Source: Dissulfurispira thermophila
GTDB taxonomy: Bacteria; Nitrospirota; Thermodesulfovibrionia; Thermodesulfovibrionales; Dissulfurispiraceae
Assembly: GCF_014701235.1 (NCBI RefSeq)
Contig: NZ_AP022873.1
Span: 434,001-498,000, forward strand
DNA: 64,000 bases
Direction: 5' to 3'
Shown here: piece by piece, positions 20,592 through 28,485 of the stretch
Layout of the letters: each line of letters begins with the position of its first letter
Position numbering within the stretch: the stretch's first letter is position 1
Notes under the pieces: model-generated
What the model saw: the letters and a program-made list of their open reading frames with translations, nothing else
The model's database searches: none
What the model was told of the DNA's origin: nothing
Translations under genes and position numbers: made by a program

Positions 20592-20677
20592 ACGACATAC
20601 TGATTGGAGTAGGCCTCATAGCAGTCTGGATTATTCTTCAGTTGTTTGTATTCCCCAAACTCGGGGTTCCCACCTGA
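20588..20677 (+). CDS. Tiny membrane-peptide ORF coupled to rplQ, ending at a possibly recoded UGA
   Basis: 29 codons from an ATG inside the rplQ stop (ATGA). The sequence begins MNDILIGVGLIAVWIILQLF and ends FPKLGVPT, so it is one transmembrane helix with a short tail. The stop is UGA at 20675-20677. The frame stays open after it for 14 hydrophilic codons to a TAG at 20720-20722, giving 44 residues if UGA is read as selenocysteine. A short helix, GTTCCC with GGGAAC, brackets the UGA, but it is not a canonical bacterial SECIS. Function unknown. Confidence 0.45.
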   Translation: MNDILIGVGLIAVWIILQLFVFPKLGVPT

Positions 20678-20708
20678 GCAGTGCCGTCAAAAGGTTCGGG
20701 GAACTCAA

Positions 20709-21599
20709 ATGATGAAAAATAGAACCGTCCCATTTTCCACATTTAAGAAGAAGGGAATTCCAGGGTTAAAAGACTTTCTCAAATCTAATGGTTCAGTAGT
20801 TCCTACAGATAGTAATGGAACACCTGTTACAACATATATGAGAGCAAAGAGCGGATATGATACTAATGGTAACAGTAGTGCTGGCTTTATTAACACCCTT
20901 ACATCAGTTTTCAATAATATCGCCAACAAACTAAACGCCTTTCTTAACGGTATCAACTCCTTCTTTCAAGGCAAAGATGATGCTAATTTTTATACGGCGC
21001 AGAAAGGAGACACGCTTGCTTTTAAGAAAATTATTTTATTTGTTGCATTCACAGTTTTAATGATTTACAACATTTCATCTTCATATGCATTAGAGATAAT
21101 AAAAACACCATCAACTATTAATTATATAGATTTAAACAATGATGGCGCAAAAGATATGGTTGTAGTTGGAGTTTATGCAACTGAAATGGGGGGGTATTTA
21201 AATTATGTATATTCGTTTTATTTAAAACAAGATAAAAGCAACTATTTTATAGTCCCTATTATTGATAATGGATATGAATATACAGCAATAGCAGCAAGCA
21301 AGGCTGTTAATTGTTCCGAATCTGGGAATGATATTACTTATATTAGCACTGTGAGAATTATTAAAAATCGAGGAAAGGTCTTCCTGCTAATAGCAGAAAA
21401 GAAAAAACCAGAGGGAGATGAGTCAATATATTTAACTAAAGAAAAATTTCAATTCAAAGTTTATGTCCTTGAAAAAGGAGATGTCGTATGGACATTTAAA
21501 AAATATAAAATGCAAGAGTCACGGGGTAAATACTGTGACGCTAACGATGCCTTTTCTAAGGAGTTAAAGTTTATTGATTTAGGAGGGCAACCTAAATGA
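20709..21599 (+). CDS. Chimeric ORF: linker/LysM-start fragment fused to an unknown secreted protein
   Basis: 296 aa from ATG 20709 (earlier in-frame starts are weaker). Residues 1-104 end in a linker (NNIANKLNAFLNGINSF) and YTAQKGDTLA, the opening strand of a LysM domain that then breaks off. Residues 105-121 are hydrophobic and look like a former signal peptide ending SSSYA. The rest contains DLNNDGAKDMVVVG, an FG-GAP/EF-hand-like calcium loop, and many aromatic residues. The last part could be a periplasmic partner or immunity protein of the next gene, which it overlaps by 4 nt. This is an inference, and I do not recognise a family. Confidence 0.5.
   Translation: MMKNRTVPFSTFKKKGIPGLKDFLKSNGSVVPTDSNGTPVTTYMRAKSGYDTNGNSSAGFINTLTSVFNNIANKLNAFLNGINSFFQGKDDANFYTAQKGDTLAFKKIILFVAFTVLMIYNISSSYALEIIKTPSTINYIDLNNDGAKDMVVVGVYATEMGGYLNYVYSFYLKQDKSNYFIVPIIDNGYEYTAIAASKAVNCSESGNDITYISTVRIIKNRGKVFLLIAEKKKPEGDESIYLTKEKFQFKVYVLEKGDVVWTFKKYKMQESRGKYCDANDAFSKELKFIDLGGQPK
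20911..21019 (+). repeat. 109-bp direct repeat, copy 1 (linker + LysM start)
   Basis: Matches 22101-22209 with about three mismatches in 109 bp. It encodes NNIANKLN through QKGDTLA in frame. After the final CTTGC the two copies share nothing, so the repeat end is a sharp module boundary. Confidence 0.85.
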
Positions 21600-22375
21600 G
21601 TGTATTTGTAAAAGCAGAACAAAGTGGTAGGAGGGTAGTTTATTACGATGCAGATGGGAGTAAGACCGTTAGAGATGGAGGAGATCCTAATTGGAGAACA
21701 AATAATCCAGGCAATTTAGTTAGTGATACGTTAGAAGGTAAAAAATATGGTATAGGAAAATTCAAAAATGATGCTGTACATAATTTCGCAATTTTCCCTG
21801 ATATGGAAACTGGTGAAAAGGCAATGAAAGAATACATTAAAAGAAAATTCGGAGAGAAGACAATACAAGAAATGATGGAAAAATATGCGCCTCCGAAACA
21901 TAATGATACCGAGGCGTATATCAAATCTATACAGAAGCAGACAGGACTGGATACAAATAGGAAAATTTCAGAACTTTCGTCTGGGGAGTTTGAGAGATTG
22001 AGAAATACTATTAAGAAACATGAAGGTGGGCAAGTTGGGAAAGAAATGACTTCATCACAATCTCCACTAAGTAATTTATTCAATGCAGCCACTTCTTTTC
22101 TCAATAATATCGCCAACAAACTAAACACCTTTCTTAACGGTATCAACTCCTTCCTTCAAGGCAAAGATGATGCTAATTTTTATACGGCGCAGAAAGGAGA
22201 CACACTTGCAAAATATAGGCTGGATATTTTTTCTCAAATCTCTTGCATAATTTTTCAAATCTTGCTACTGCTTTTTCAAAAGCATTCATCCTCTTTATTA
22301 TCAACAGTTCTTCATAAAACACCTTTACATCTTCTTTGCTCATGTTCCTCTTTATGTTTCTCTGCATGTGTATAA
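21596..22375 (+). pseudogene. NPGN-type peptidoglycan-hydrolase-like effector with truncated LysM
   Basis: Residues 30-145 (PNWRTNNPGNLV, then FAIFPDMETGEKAM, EKYAPPKHNDTEAYIK and QTGL) resemble the lysozyme/transglycosylase-like domain of phage P5-type structural proteins and some polymorphic toxins. YYDADGSKTVRDGG precedes it. A linker follows, then YTAQKGDTLA, where LysM starts and is cut after residue 205 (22210). The remaining 54 codons only read the antisense of a transposase fragment. The start codon overlaps the previous stop (ATGA). Probably once an exported cell-wall hydrolase or antibacterial effector. Confidence 0.55.
22101..22209 (+). repeat. 109-bp direct repeat, copy 2 (linker + LysM start)
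   Basis: Second copy of the module at 20911-21019, about 97% identical. It ends at the same GDTLA position and abuts the IS256-type fragment. The two direct repeats bracket a cassette of about 1.08 kb. Confidence 0.85.
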
Positions 22376-22608
22376 AGCAAAACTGATGATCTGTGTCATT
22401 TAATATCTCAAGCCAGTCTTCCTTACTTTCTGACCCCCCAATAGATATAATAGCCATAAAGACTTTTCCTTCCATCCAAATCTATACCTACAACTACATA
22501 AATTACTGCTTTCTTTACTCTACCTATCTCTTCATCCTTTATGCTCGTATGATAGGCATCTATAAATAAACAAAATACATTCTCTGGTAATTCTCTTGTT
22601 CTGAATTC
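22208..22608 (-). pseudogene. IS256 (Mutator)-type transposase fragment
   Basis: Two minus-strand frames encode parts of one transposase. The upstream part has LFIDAYHTSIKDE (first catalytic Asp) and YVVVGIDLDGRKSLYGY. The downstream part has SESKEDWLEILND, then FCFIHMQRNIKRN. They are separated by a one-base shift in a run of six G (plus-strand C run 22434-22439). About 25 residues, including the second catalytic Asp, are deleted between ILND and TDHQ. Both ends are missing, so it is a dead remnant. Confidence 0.8.
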
Positions 22609-22632
22609 CTTCTCTAAAGAAAGATTGAGGCT

Positions 22633-22702
22633 CAGGTTAAGGTTGAGGAAAAACAAGTTAAAGTTAGAGAAAAACTCTTTTCTCAGCCTCAACCTTAACC
22701 TG
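22633..22702. repeat. Inverted repeat CAGGTTAAGGTTGAGG with 38-nt centre
   Basis: 22633-22648 is the exact reverse complement of 22687-22702 (16 bp). The centre contains a second stem-loop (AGAGAAAA with TTTTCTC). A close copy of the arm occurs at 60600-60622, inside the start of a glutamate synthase gene, so the arm belongs to a dispersed repeat. It adjoins the transposase fragment. Confidence 0.7.
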
Positions 22703-22841
22703 TTTCCTTATTAAGGAGTTTGAGGTACAAAGTCCCTCAAAGCCTTTATCAAAGCGATGAGATTATTTTTCTGCCTGTTTCAGCATGGAGGAGATGAAAT
22801 CTCCCTCATGAGCCTCCTCTTGAAAGGGGTTTTCGAAATGG

Positions 22842-22858
22842 GGATGAAATTTTCATCC
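22842..22858. terminator. Hairpin just after the helicase gene
   Basis: GGATGAAA-T-TTTCATCC, a perfect 8-bp stem ending two bases past the helicase stop. No T run follows on the minus strand, so it may only stabilise the transcript end. Another palindrome, GGAGAT-GAA-ATCTCC, lies just to the left. Confidence 0.35.
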
Positions 22859-22859
22859 T

Positions 22860-25157
22860 TTAGCCTTTTGCCATTAGCAGTTTTAAAAAATACATTGCCC
22901 CCTTTTTATCCAATGGCTGATTTGCTGAGCCGCACTGGGAGTCCTGAACACAGGATGGGCATCCCTCTTCGCAGTCACAGTTCTGAATTATTTCTATTGC
23001 AGATTTAATCCACTCTACAGGGACATCGAGAACCCTCTTTGTAAGTCCTATCCCTCCCTCATATCCGTCATAAATAAAAATGGCTGGCAATTTAAGTTCC
23101 GGATGCATTGCATAACTATAACCGCCGATGTCTCCCTTGTCGCAGAGTGCAAATAAAGGCATGCAAGCGATGGTCACATGCTCTGCTGCATGGAGGGTTC
23201 CTGGCAAATCATATCCTTTATCAACGATTTTATTTGCAAGGCTTTTGTGAATAACCATCCAGATGCCTTCTGTGTCAAATATATATTCAGGCATTTCTAT
23301 GACATGCCTTGACATCTTTGTTCCATCGAATAAATTCTTTTTGTCATAGCCGATTACATGGTAAGTAATCCTCATCATTCCATGATAGAGCTCAACATCT
23401 CTTGATAAAGGGATGCGAGATCTTTGAGGTATTCCTATAATCTCCACATACTCATTTGATAATGCCTGCGTGTAGTAATTTACATCTACCTCTCTGCATA
23501 AGGCTTCATTATTTTCTAAATCGAGGGTTAATACCTGATACTGCCTTCCCCTGTGAAGGTAGATTGCACCTGGGAATGCCTCTCTATATATCCTCCTGCC
23601 GTCAAGGTCTCCGATATGTCTGCCAGACTCATCTTTAAGCCTTAGTGGTTTACCGATGGTTCTTATCCCGATTTCTCTTTGGGGCATTCTCTTTCTTGAA
23701 AACCATATATCGGCGAGTTTGCCTGTTTTGAGGCTATTGGCATTGACCAGTTCGTCAATGACACCAGACATTTTATTAATGTCATATACAGTATCATCTG
23801 CCCTCAGATAGACCTCATCTGCAGCACATATGAGATGTTTCTTTAAGATATTCTTATTTGATGGGTCGCAGATTGATGCCTCGTGGGGCTTTTCAAGGAA
23901 TGCCTCTGGATGTGATATGAAATAATGGTCAAGGGCATCTTTGATTGCAATCATCACTATCAGTGATTCCTGCCCGTTCTTTTCATATCTCCTGCCTACA
24001 CGGCCTGCCCTCTGCCATGTGCTTGAGATTGAGCCAGGATAGCCGCAGAGTATGCACACATCCAAGCCACCTATATCAACTCCAAGTTCAAGAGCGCTTG
24101 TTGATATAACACCCATCAATTCACCGCTGAAGAGTTTTTGCTCAATCTCCCTTCTTTCAGATGGAAGGAATCCTGCCCTGTAAGGGCTTATCTTTTCAGT
24201 CAGTAGCGGTGCGCGTTGTATAGTCCATTTATATATCAATTCCGTAATCTTTCTTGCCTTTGTGAATAGTATTGTCCTTAATCCAGAATTTATGCATTTC
24301 AGGAATATCCTCGTTGCTTCTGTATAAGGGCTATCAAGCGGATTTAAGAAAATGAAATGTTTCCCTGATTGCGGTGCACCTGTTTTATCAATTACATTAA
24401 ATGGAATGCCGACAAGTGTTTCTGATAGTTCCTTTGGATTTGCTATGGTTGCAGAGCATGCTATGAATTGAGGATTACTTCCCCAGTAATTGCATATCCT
24501 TCGGAGCCTCCTGAATACATGGCTGACATGCGAGCCGAATACACCCCTGTATATATGTATTTCGTCGATAACTATATATTTAAGATTTTTAAAAAAATCC
24601 TCCCATTTTTTGTGAAAGGGATTAATGGCAAGGTGTATCATATCAGGATTAGTGAAGATTACATTTGGGATGTTTTCTCTGATTTTCTTTCTCCTGTAAG
24701 GTGTTGTATCACCGTCATAGACCTCAGCCATGCACAAGCGGGAAGCACGAGGTCTGGATTTTTGAGAAAGGCATTCATCTAAAAGGCTATTGAAGTTTTT
24801 AACCTGATCTTGTTCTAATCCTTTTAATGGAAATATGTAAAGTGCTCTTGTTTCAGGATTTTCAAGAATAGATTCGATAACTGGGATATTATAGATTAGA
24901 CTTTTGCCGCTGGCAGTCGGAGTCATGACAACCACATTTTGTCCCTGCCTTATGAGACTTATCCCTTCTACCTGATGGCTATAAAGCCTTTCTATGCCTC
25001 TATTTTTTAGGGCTCCCCTCAATTCATTTCTTATTTCTATGTCTTCATAAATCGCATCTCTCGAGGGTATATATTCAATGGCTGTAATCTCTGTGCTGAT
25101 GAGGCGATCTCTTTTTAATAAATCGATAAATTCGCTGATATTAGGCAAATCATACAT
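22860..25157 (-). CDS. DEAD/DEAH-box helicase with C-terminal zinc (DUF1998/MZB) domain, MrfA/YprA-like
   Basis: 765 aa superfamily 2 helicase. Walker A PTASGKS (80-86), DEIH box (198-201), SAT (235-237), and the second RecA lobe with STSALELGVDIGGLD and QRAGRVGR. The C terminus has a cysteine cluster (C727, C729, C733, C736, C742: CDCEEGCPSCVQDSQC), the mark of the MrfA/YprA family, which repairs mitomycin-type DNA damage in Bacillus. A DNA-repair role here is inferred from family. It stands alone between the effector scar and a repeat-rich gap. Confidence 0.88.
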   Translation of the reverse strand: MYDLPNISEFIDLLKRDRLISTEITAIEYIPSRDAIYEDIEIRNELRGALKNRGIERLYSHQVEGISLIRQGQNVVVMTPTASGKSLIYNIPVIESILENPETRALYIFPLKGLEQDQVKNFNSLLDECLSQKSRPRASRLCMAEVYDGDTTPYRRKKIRENIPNVIFTNPDMIHLAINPFHKKWEDFFKNLKYIVIDEIHIYRGVFGSHVSHVFRRLRRICNYWGSNPQFIACSATIANPKELSETLVGIPFNVIDKTGAPQSGKHFIFLNPLDSPYTEATRIFLKCINSGLRTILFTKARKITELIYKWTIQRAPLLTEKISPYRAGFLPSERREIEQKLFSGELMGVISTSALELGVDIGGLDVCILCGYPGSISSTWQRAGRVGRRYEKNGQESLIVMIAIKDALDHYFISHPEAFLEKPHEASICDPSNKNILKKHLICAADEVYLRADDTVYDINKMSGVIDELVNANSLKTGKLADIWFSRKRMPQREIGIRTIGKPLRLKDESGRHIGDLDGRRIYREAFPGAIYLHRGRQYQVLTLDLENNEALCREVDVNYYTQALSNEYVEIIGIPQRSRIPLSRDVELYHGMMRITYHVIGYDKKNLFDGTKMSRHVIEMPEYIFDTEGIWMVIHKSLANKIVDKGYDLPGTLHAAEHVTIACMPLFALCDKGDIGGYSYAMHPELKLPAIFIYDGYEGGIGLTKRVLDVPVEWIKSAIEIIQNCDCEEGCPSCVQDSQCGSANQPLDKKGAMYFLKLLMAKG

Positions 25158-25532
25158 TCATTATTTAAACAGATATTGGATTGTTTGTGCTATTTTTAGA
25201 TTTTCACCCAAATTTGCCGATAGAAATAGAAAACTATTTCTATAAGTTTAGATGACAGACACTATCCGCCTTCGGCGATTCAAAGTTCAAAATTCAAGAT
25301 TCAATTAGATGACAGATGCTGCGAAAAGGCTTTAAACTTGGCACTTGCAGCCACATCTATCTTGAATCCGTCACCACCTATTAGCGGATACTTGTTGAGT
25401 AAAACATTTATAGTCTCCTCATATACACTTGCAACAAACACTTTTTAAAGACTTTGAGCAGTGTCTGTCATCTAAAAATAGCCTATCGTCTTCACCACTT
25501 CACCCCTTCACCACTTCACCACTTCATTTCTA
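25158..25532. other. Repeat-rich gap between helicase and hydrogenase genes
   Basis: No conventional gene. It holds a perfect hairpin TAGAAATAG-AAAA-CTATTTCTA (25221-25242), the large dispersed element (25247-25476), and a run of short CTTCACCA-type tandem repeats (25490-25525). The hydrogenase operon must terminate in here, but no classical terminator with a T run on its strand is obvious. Confidence 0.7.
25247..25476. repeat. Dispersed inverted-repeat (MITE-like) element, copy A
   Basis: The outer arms TTTAGATGACAGACACT (25247-25263) and its exact reverse complement (25460-25476) enclose CGCCTTCGGCG, AAGATTCAA repeats and an inner unit starting TTAGATGACAGATGCTG (25305). Copies B (50870-50956) and C (54827-54996) share the inner unit and its flanks. 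On the minus strand, 25301-25441 is an open frame of 46 codons from a GTG (contains LLNKYPLIGGDGFKIDV). No transposase is encoded, so it would be non-autonomous. Confidence 0.8.
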
Positions 25533-26849
25533 TCAGCAATTTCGAGTTTTCACCACATGCACAGAACATGATATGCAAGGGTCATAGCTTCTTATGATCT
25601 TTTCACTCTCTTTTTTGATAAAGTCTTCTGGCTTGTCAATATTATTCTGGACAAAACGGTATATGTCTGCCTCTATATGAGCAAAATTTTGTGATGTGGG
25701 TGGGATGATAGTGCAGTTTTTCACATATCCTGAATTATCAAGCTCATACCTGTGAATGAGAATACCTCTTGGTGCTTCTGTTATCCATACAGCTTCACCT
25801 TCTTTCAACTCAGAATCAATAAAAGACCTATCATACTCATTGTATTCATTAATAATCCTTATTGCCTCATAAAATGCATATGCCAATTCCACAGACCTTG
25901 CAATTATACTCATATGTGTATTTGTTATTGGCAATGATATGCCAGCCTCTTTGATCATATTTTGAATCTCTGCTGGCAGTTTTTCATAATTTAAATTAAG
26001 TCTTGATAAAGGTCCTACTACATAGGGACTAACATATGAATCCCTCTTAAGCCCTGAGTGTAGAGCTGTTGAGTAGTTGACCTGATATTCCTGAACATTC
26101 TCAATGAATTTTTCCATAGGCATATTCAAACCTTTGTTAGATGCCACATTGCCATAATTCATTGGATATTCATTATCATGTATGAGGGAAACATATTCTG
26201 TGTCCCATGAGTTATCGTTAAACTGCAAGCCTGCTACCCATTTGATTTCTTTTAAAGACTCTTCATATGCCTTTTTTAATTCAGGTAAAAGTGCTGATAG
26301 TGATTTCTTATCAGGCATTTTGTAAAATCCACCGACTCTTATTGAAATAGGATGGACAGATCTCCCCCCAAGTATAGTCAATATCTCATTGCCGAGTTTT
26401 TTAAAGTACAGTCCTTTTTTCGCAATCGTGAGATATTCTTTTGATGACCATGCACTTTCAATGTTATAAAAATCAGGTCCATTCAACAAATATATATGAA
26501 GTGCATGGCTCTCAATCCATTCGCCGCAGTATAACAATCTCCTCAACTCTTTTATTGGTTTTTCGACCTCGATATTGAATATCTTTTCTATTGCATGGAC
26601 AGAACTCATCTGATATGCCACAGGGCATATACCGCATATTCTTGCTGTAAAGTCCATTACATCAAAATATGGTCTTCCTCTCAGAAAGGACTCGAAAAAT
26701 CTTGGTGCCTCAAAAATATTTACACGAAGTCTTACTGTCCTGTCATCTTTTATCTCAATGACAAGACCGCCTTCTCCCTCAACCCGTGATAGATAATCAA
26801 CCTTTATAATTTTACTTAATGCCTTCAATTCGCACCTTCCTATATGCAT
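25533..26849 (-). CDS. hydA: NiFe hydrogenase large (alpha) subunit, group 3b / sulfhydrogenase type
   Basis: 431-438 aa. The NiFe active site is ligated by RICGIC (C72, C75 of the long form) and DPCISC (C425, C428). The VEGEGG start motif is present. The start may be the TTG at 26828, which follows GGAAGG and gives MKALSKIIKVDYL. The ATG at 26849 lies deep in hydD. Only seven residues follow the conserved C-terminal His, so the maturation peptide would be very short. Partner of hydD, hydG and hydB in reversible H2 oxidation with NAD(P), possibly also sulfur reduction. Confidence 0.93.
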   Translation of the reverse strand: MHIGRCELKALSKIIKVDYLSRVEGEGGLVIEIKDDRTVRLRVNIFEAPRFFESFLRGRPYFDVMDFTARICGICPVAYQMSSVHAIEKIFNIEVEKPIKELRRLLYCGEWIESHALHIYLLNGPDFYNIESAWSSKEYLTIAKKGLYFKKLGNEILTILGGRSVHPISIRVGGFYKMPDKKSLSALLPELKKAYEESLKEIKWVAGLQFNDNSWDTEYVSLIHDNEYPMNYGNVASNKGLNMPMEKFIENVQEYQVNYSTALHSGLKRDSYVSPYVVGPLSRLNLNYEKLPAEIQNMIKEAGISLPITNTHMSIIARSVELAYAFYEAIRIINEYNEYDRSFIDSELKEGEAVWITEAPRGILIHRYELDNSGYVKNCTIIPPTSQNFAHIEADIYRFVQNNIDKPEDFIKKESEKIIRSYDPCISCSVHVVKTRNC

Positions 26850-27576
26850 ATGAGTTCATCTTATCCAGCAGAGACATGCAATCCTTTTGTGTTAAACCAA
26901 TATTCTGAAAATGCCTCAAGAGTGATTCTATATTTGCATCGTCCTTTGGACCAAAACAGCCATAACATGGTCTGCCAAAGGAAGTGCACAATGCGCCACA
27001 TCCTGTTTTTGTAATAGGCCCAAGACACGGCTCTCCTGCTGAGACAAGAACGCATGGAATGCCGTGTCTTTTACATTCCATACAGAGACTGTATTTTGGT
27101 ATCCCTGGTCTTTTTCCAATTAAAAACGATACAAGCGTTTCTGACAGGGCATGTTTATTTATAGGACATCCCCATAATTCATAATCTACATATACATGGT
27201 CAGATATAGGTGTTGATGTTGATAGTGCATTGATAATGTCAGGAGTCGGATATACATATTTTTTATATGATGAGAGACTTGCCCAATTTCTCAGTGCCTG
27301 TAGTCCGCCTGATGTGGCACATGCGCCGATAGTGATCAGATGCCGTGAATTTTCCCTTATATCAACGATTTCTTCTTTTTGCCAGTCTGTAGATATAGAG
27401 CCTTCCACAATAGATATATCGAATTGTCCTCTTAAAGGTTTATCAGTTGCCTCGCGAAAATAGGCAATATCAAAAAGTTCGATAATGTCTATTATCTCAT
27501 CTTCCATATTCAGGATTGTGAGTTGACATCCATCACACGATGTGAATTTAAATATCCCTATCCTTGGCTTTTTCAT
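26812..27576 (-). CDS. hydD: NiFe hydrogenase small (delta) subunit
   Basis: 254 aa. Carries the iron-sulfur relay next to the NiFe site: C14 and C17 (SCDGCQ) and GACAT ligate the proximal cluster, and PCLGPITKTGCGALC and CYGC the others. No Tat signal peptide, so the enzyme is cytoplasmic, as in group 3. Its 3' end overlaps the start of hydA. Confidence 0.93.
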   Translation of the reverse strand: MKKPRIGIFKFTSCDGCQLTILNMEDEIIDIIELFDIAYFREATDKPLRGQFDISIVEGSISTDWQKEEIVDIRENSRHLITIGACATSGGLQALRNWASLSSYKKYVYPTPDIINALSTSTPISDHVYVDYELWGCPINKHALSETLVSFLIGKRPGIPKYSLCMECKRHGIPCVLVSAGEPCLGPITKTGCGALCTSFGRPCYGCFGPKDDANIESLLRHFQNIGLTQKDCMSLLDKMNSYAYRKVRIEGIK

Positions 27577-27618
27577 GTCTCTTGCCTCTCACAAAAGTCT
27601 TAGACTTCTGAAACCTCC

Positions 27619-28473
27619 CTAAATCTCTTTTATTCCTAAAAATCCCTCTATATCCGTAAATCTGAATACAGGTCCATCTTTGCACACAAATTTTGGTCCA
27701 AACATACAATGTCCACAAATACCCATGCCACAGTTCATATTCCTTTCCATTGATATAAATATTTTCTCTCCCGGCACCCCTCTCAACATCAGTTCCCTCA
27801 CCATACTCTGCATCATGACCTCAGGACCGCACATAAAGACAACTGTATTGAGAGGATTAAAAGAAACCTTATTCAAAAGCCCTGTTATCAAGCCAACCTC
27901 TCCTCTCCAGTACTCTTCAGGGTCTGCTTTATCTACTGTGAGAAATACCTCAAAGGCATCCATATATCTTGGAAATTCATCCCTGAATATCATATCCTTT
28001 GGTGTTTTTGCACCATAAAGAATAATCTTTTTCCCTGTCTGATATTGTATAGATGATTTTTTCCTTCTTTTGCCTACAAGCAAATGCCTTATAACAGACC
28101 TCAACGGGGCAATGCCTACACCTCCAGCAATTATCATGAGGTCTCTATCTTCTATTTCTTCAAGTGGCCAACTGCTGCCAAAAGGACCCCTTACTCCTAT
28201 AACATCTCCTGTATTCAACCTCGATATATGAGTCGTTACATCACCAGCTATCCTGATTGTATGCATTATTTCATTATCTATAGGTGCAGAACTTATAGAT
28301 ATTGGTGCTTCACCTATGCCTGGCAAATACAGCATATTAAACTGACCGGGTTTAAATGCATATAATCTCTGTATTTCCCTGTTAATTATCTTTATGGCAT
28401 AAGTAGTGGTATCCCTTGTCTCTTTTTTTATCCACCGTATTGCTGCATCAAAGGGGATTGTCTTATCATACAT
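27619..28473 (-). CDS. hydG: Hydrogenase gamma subunit, FAD/NAD(P)-binding with 2Fe-2S
   Basis: 284 aa, ferredoxin-NADP reductase-like. RLYAFKPGQFNMLYLPG binds FAD, IIAGGVGIAPLRSV binds NAD(P), and the C-terminal CGMGICGHCMFGPKFVC holds a [2Fe-2S] cluster. It passes electrons between the cluster chain and NAD(P)H. The name follows the sulfhydrogenase gamma gene, not the radical-SAM HydG of FeFe hydrogenases. 12 nt after hydB. Confidence 0.92.
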   Translation of the reverse strand: MYDKTIPFDAAIRWIKKETRDTTTYAIKIINREIQRLYAFKPGQFNMLYLPGIGEAPISISSAPIDNEIMHTIRIAGDVTTHISRLNTGDVIGVRGPFGSSWPLEEIEDRDLMIIAGGVGIAPLRSVIRHLLVGKRRKKSSIQYQTGKKIILYGAKTPKDMIFRDEFPRYMDAFEVFLTVDKADPEEYWRGEVGLITGLLNKVSFNPLNTVVFMCGPEVMMQSMVRELMLRGVPGEKIFISMERNMNCGMGICGHCMFGPKFVCKDGPVFRFTDIEGFLGIKEI

Positions 28474-28485
28474 AACTCTTTATCC

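Noticed and set aside
20718-20735. TAGAACCGTCCC resembling the GGGACGGTTCT words seen near REP-associated transposases
   Set aside because: Single short match, no Y1 transposase and no paired palindrome, so too weak to call.
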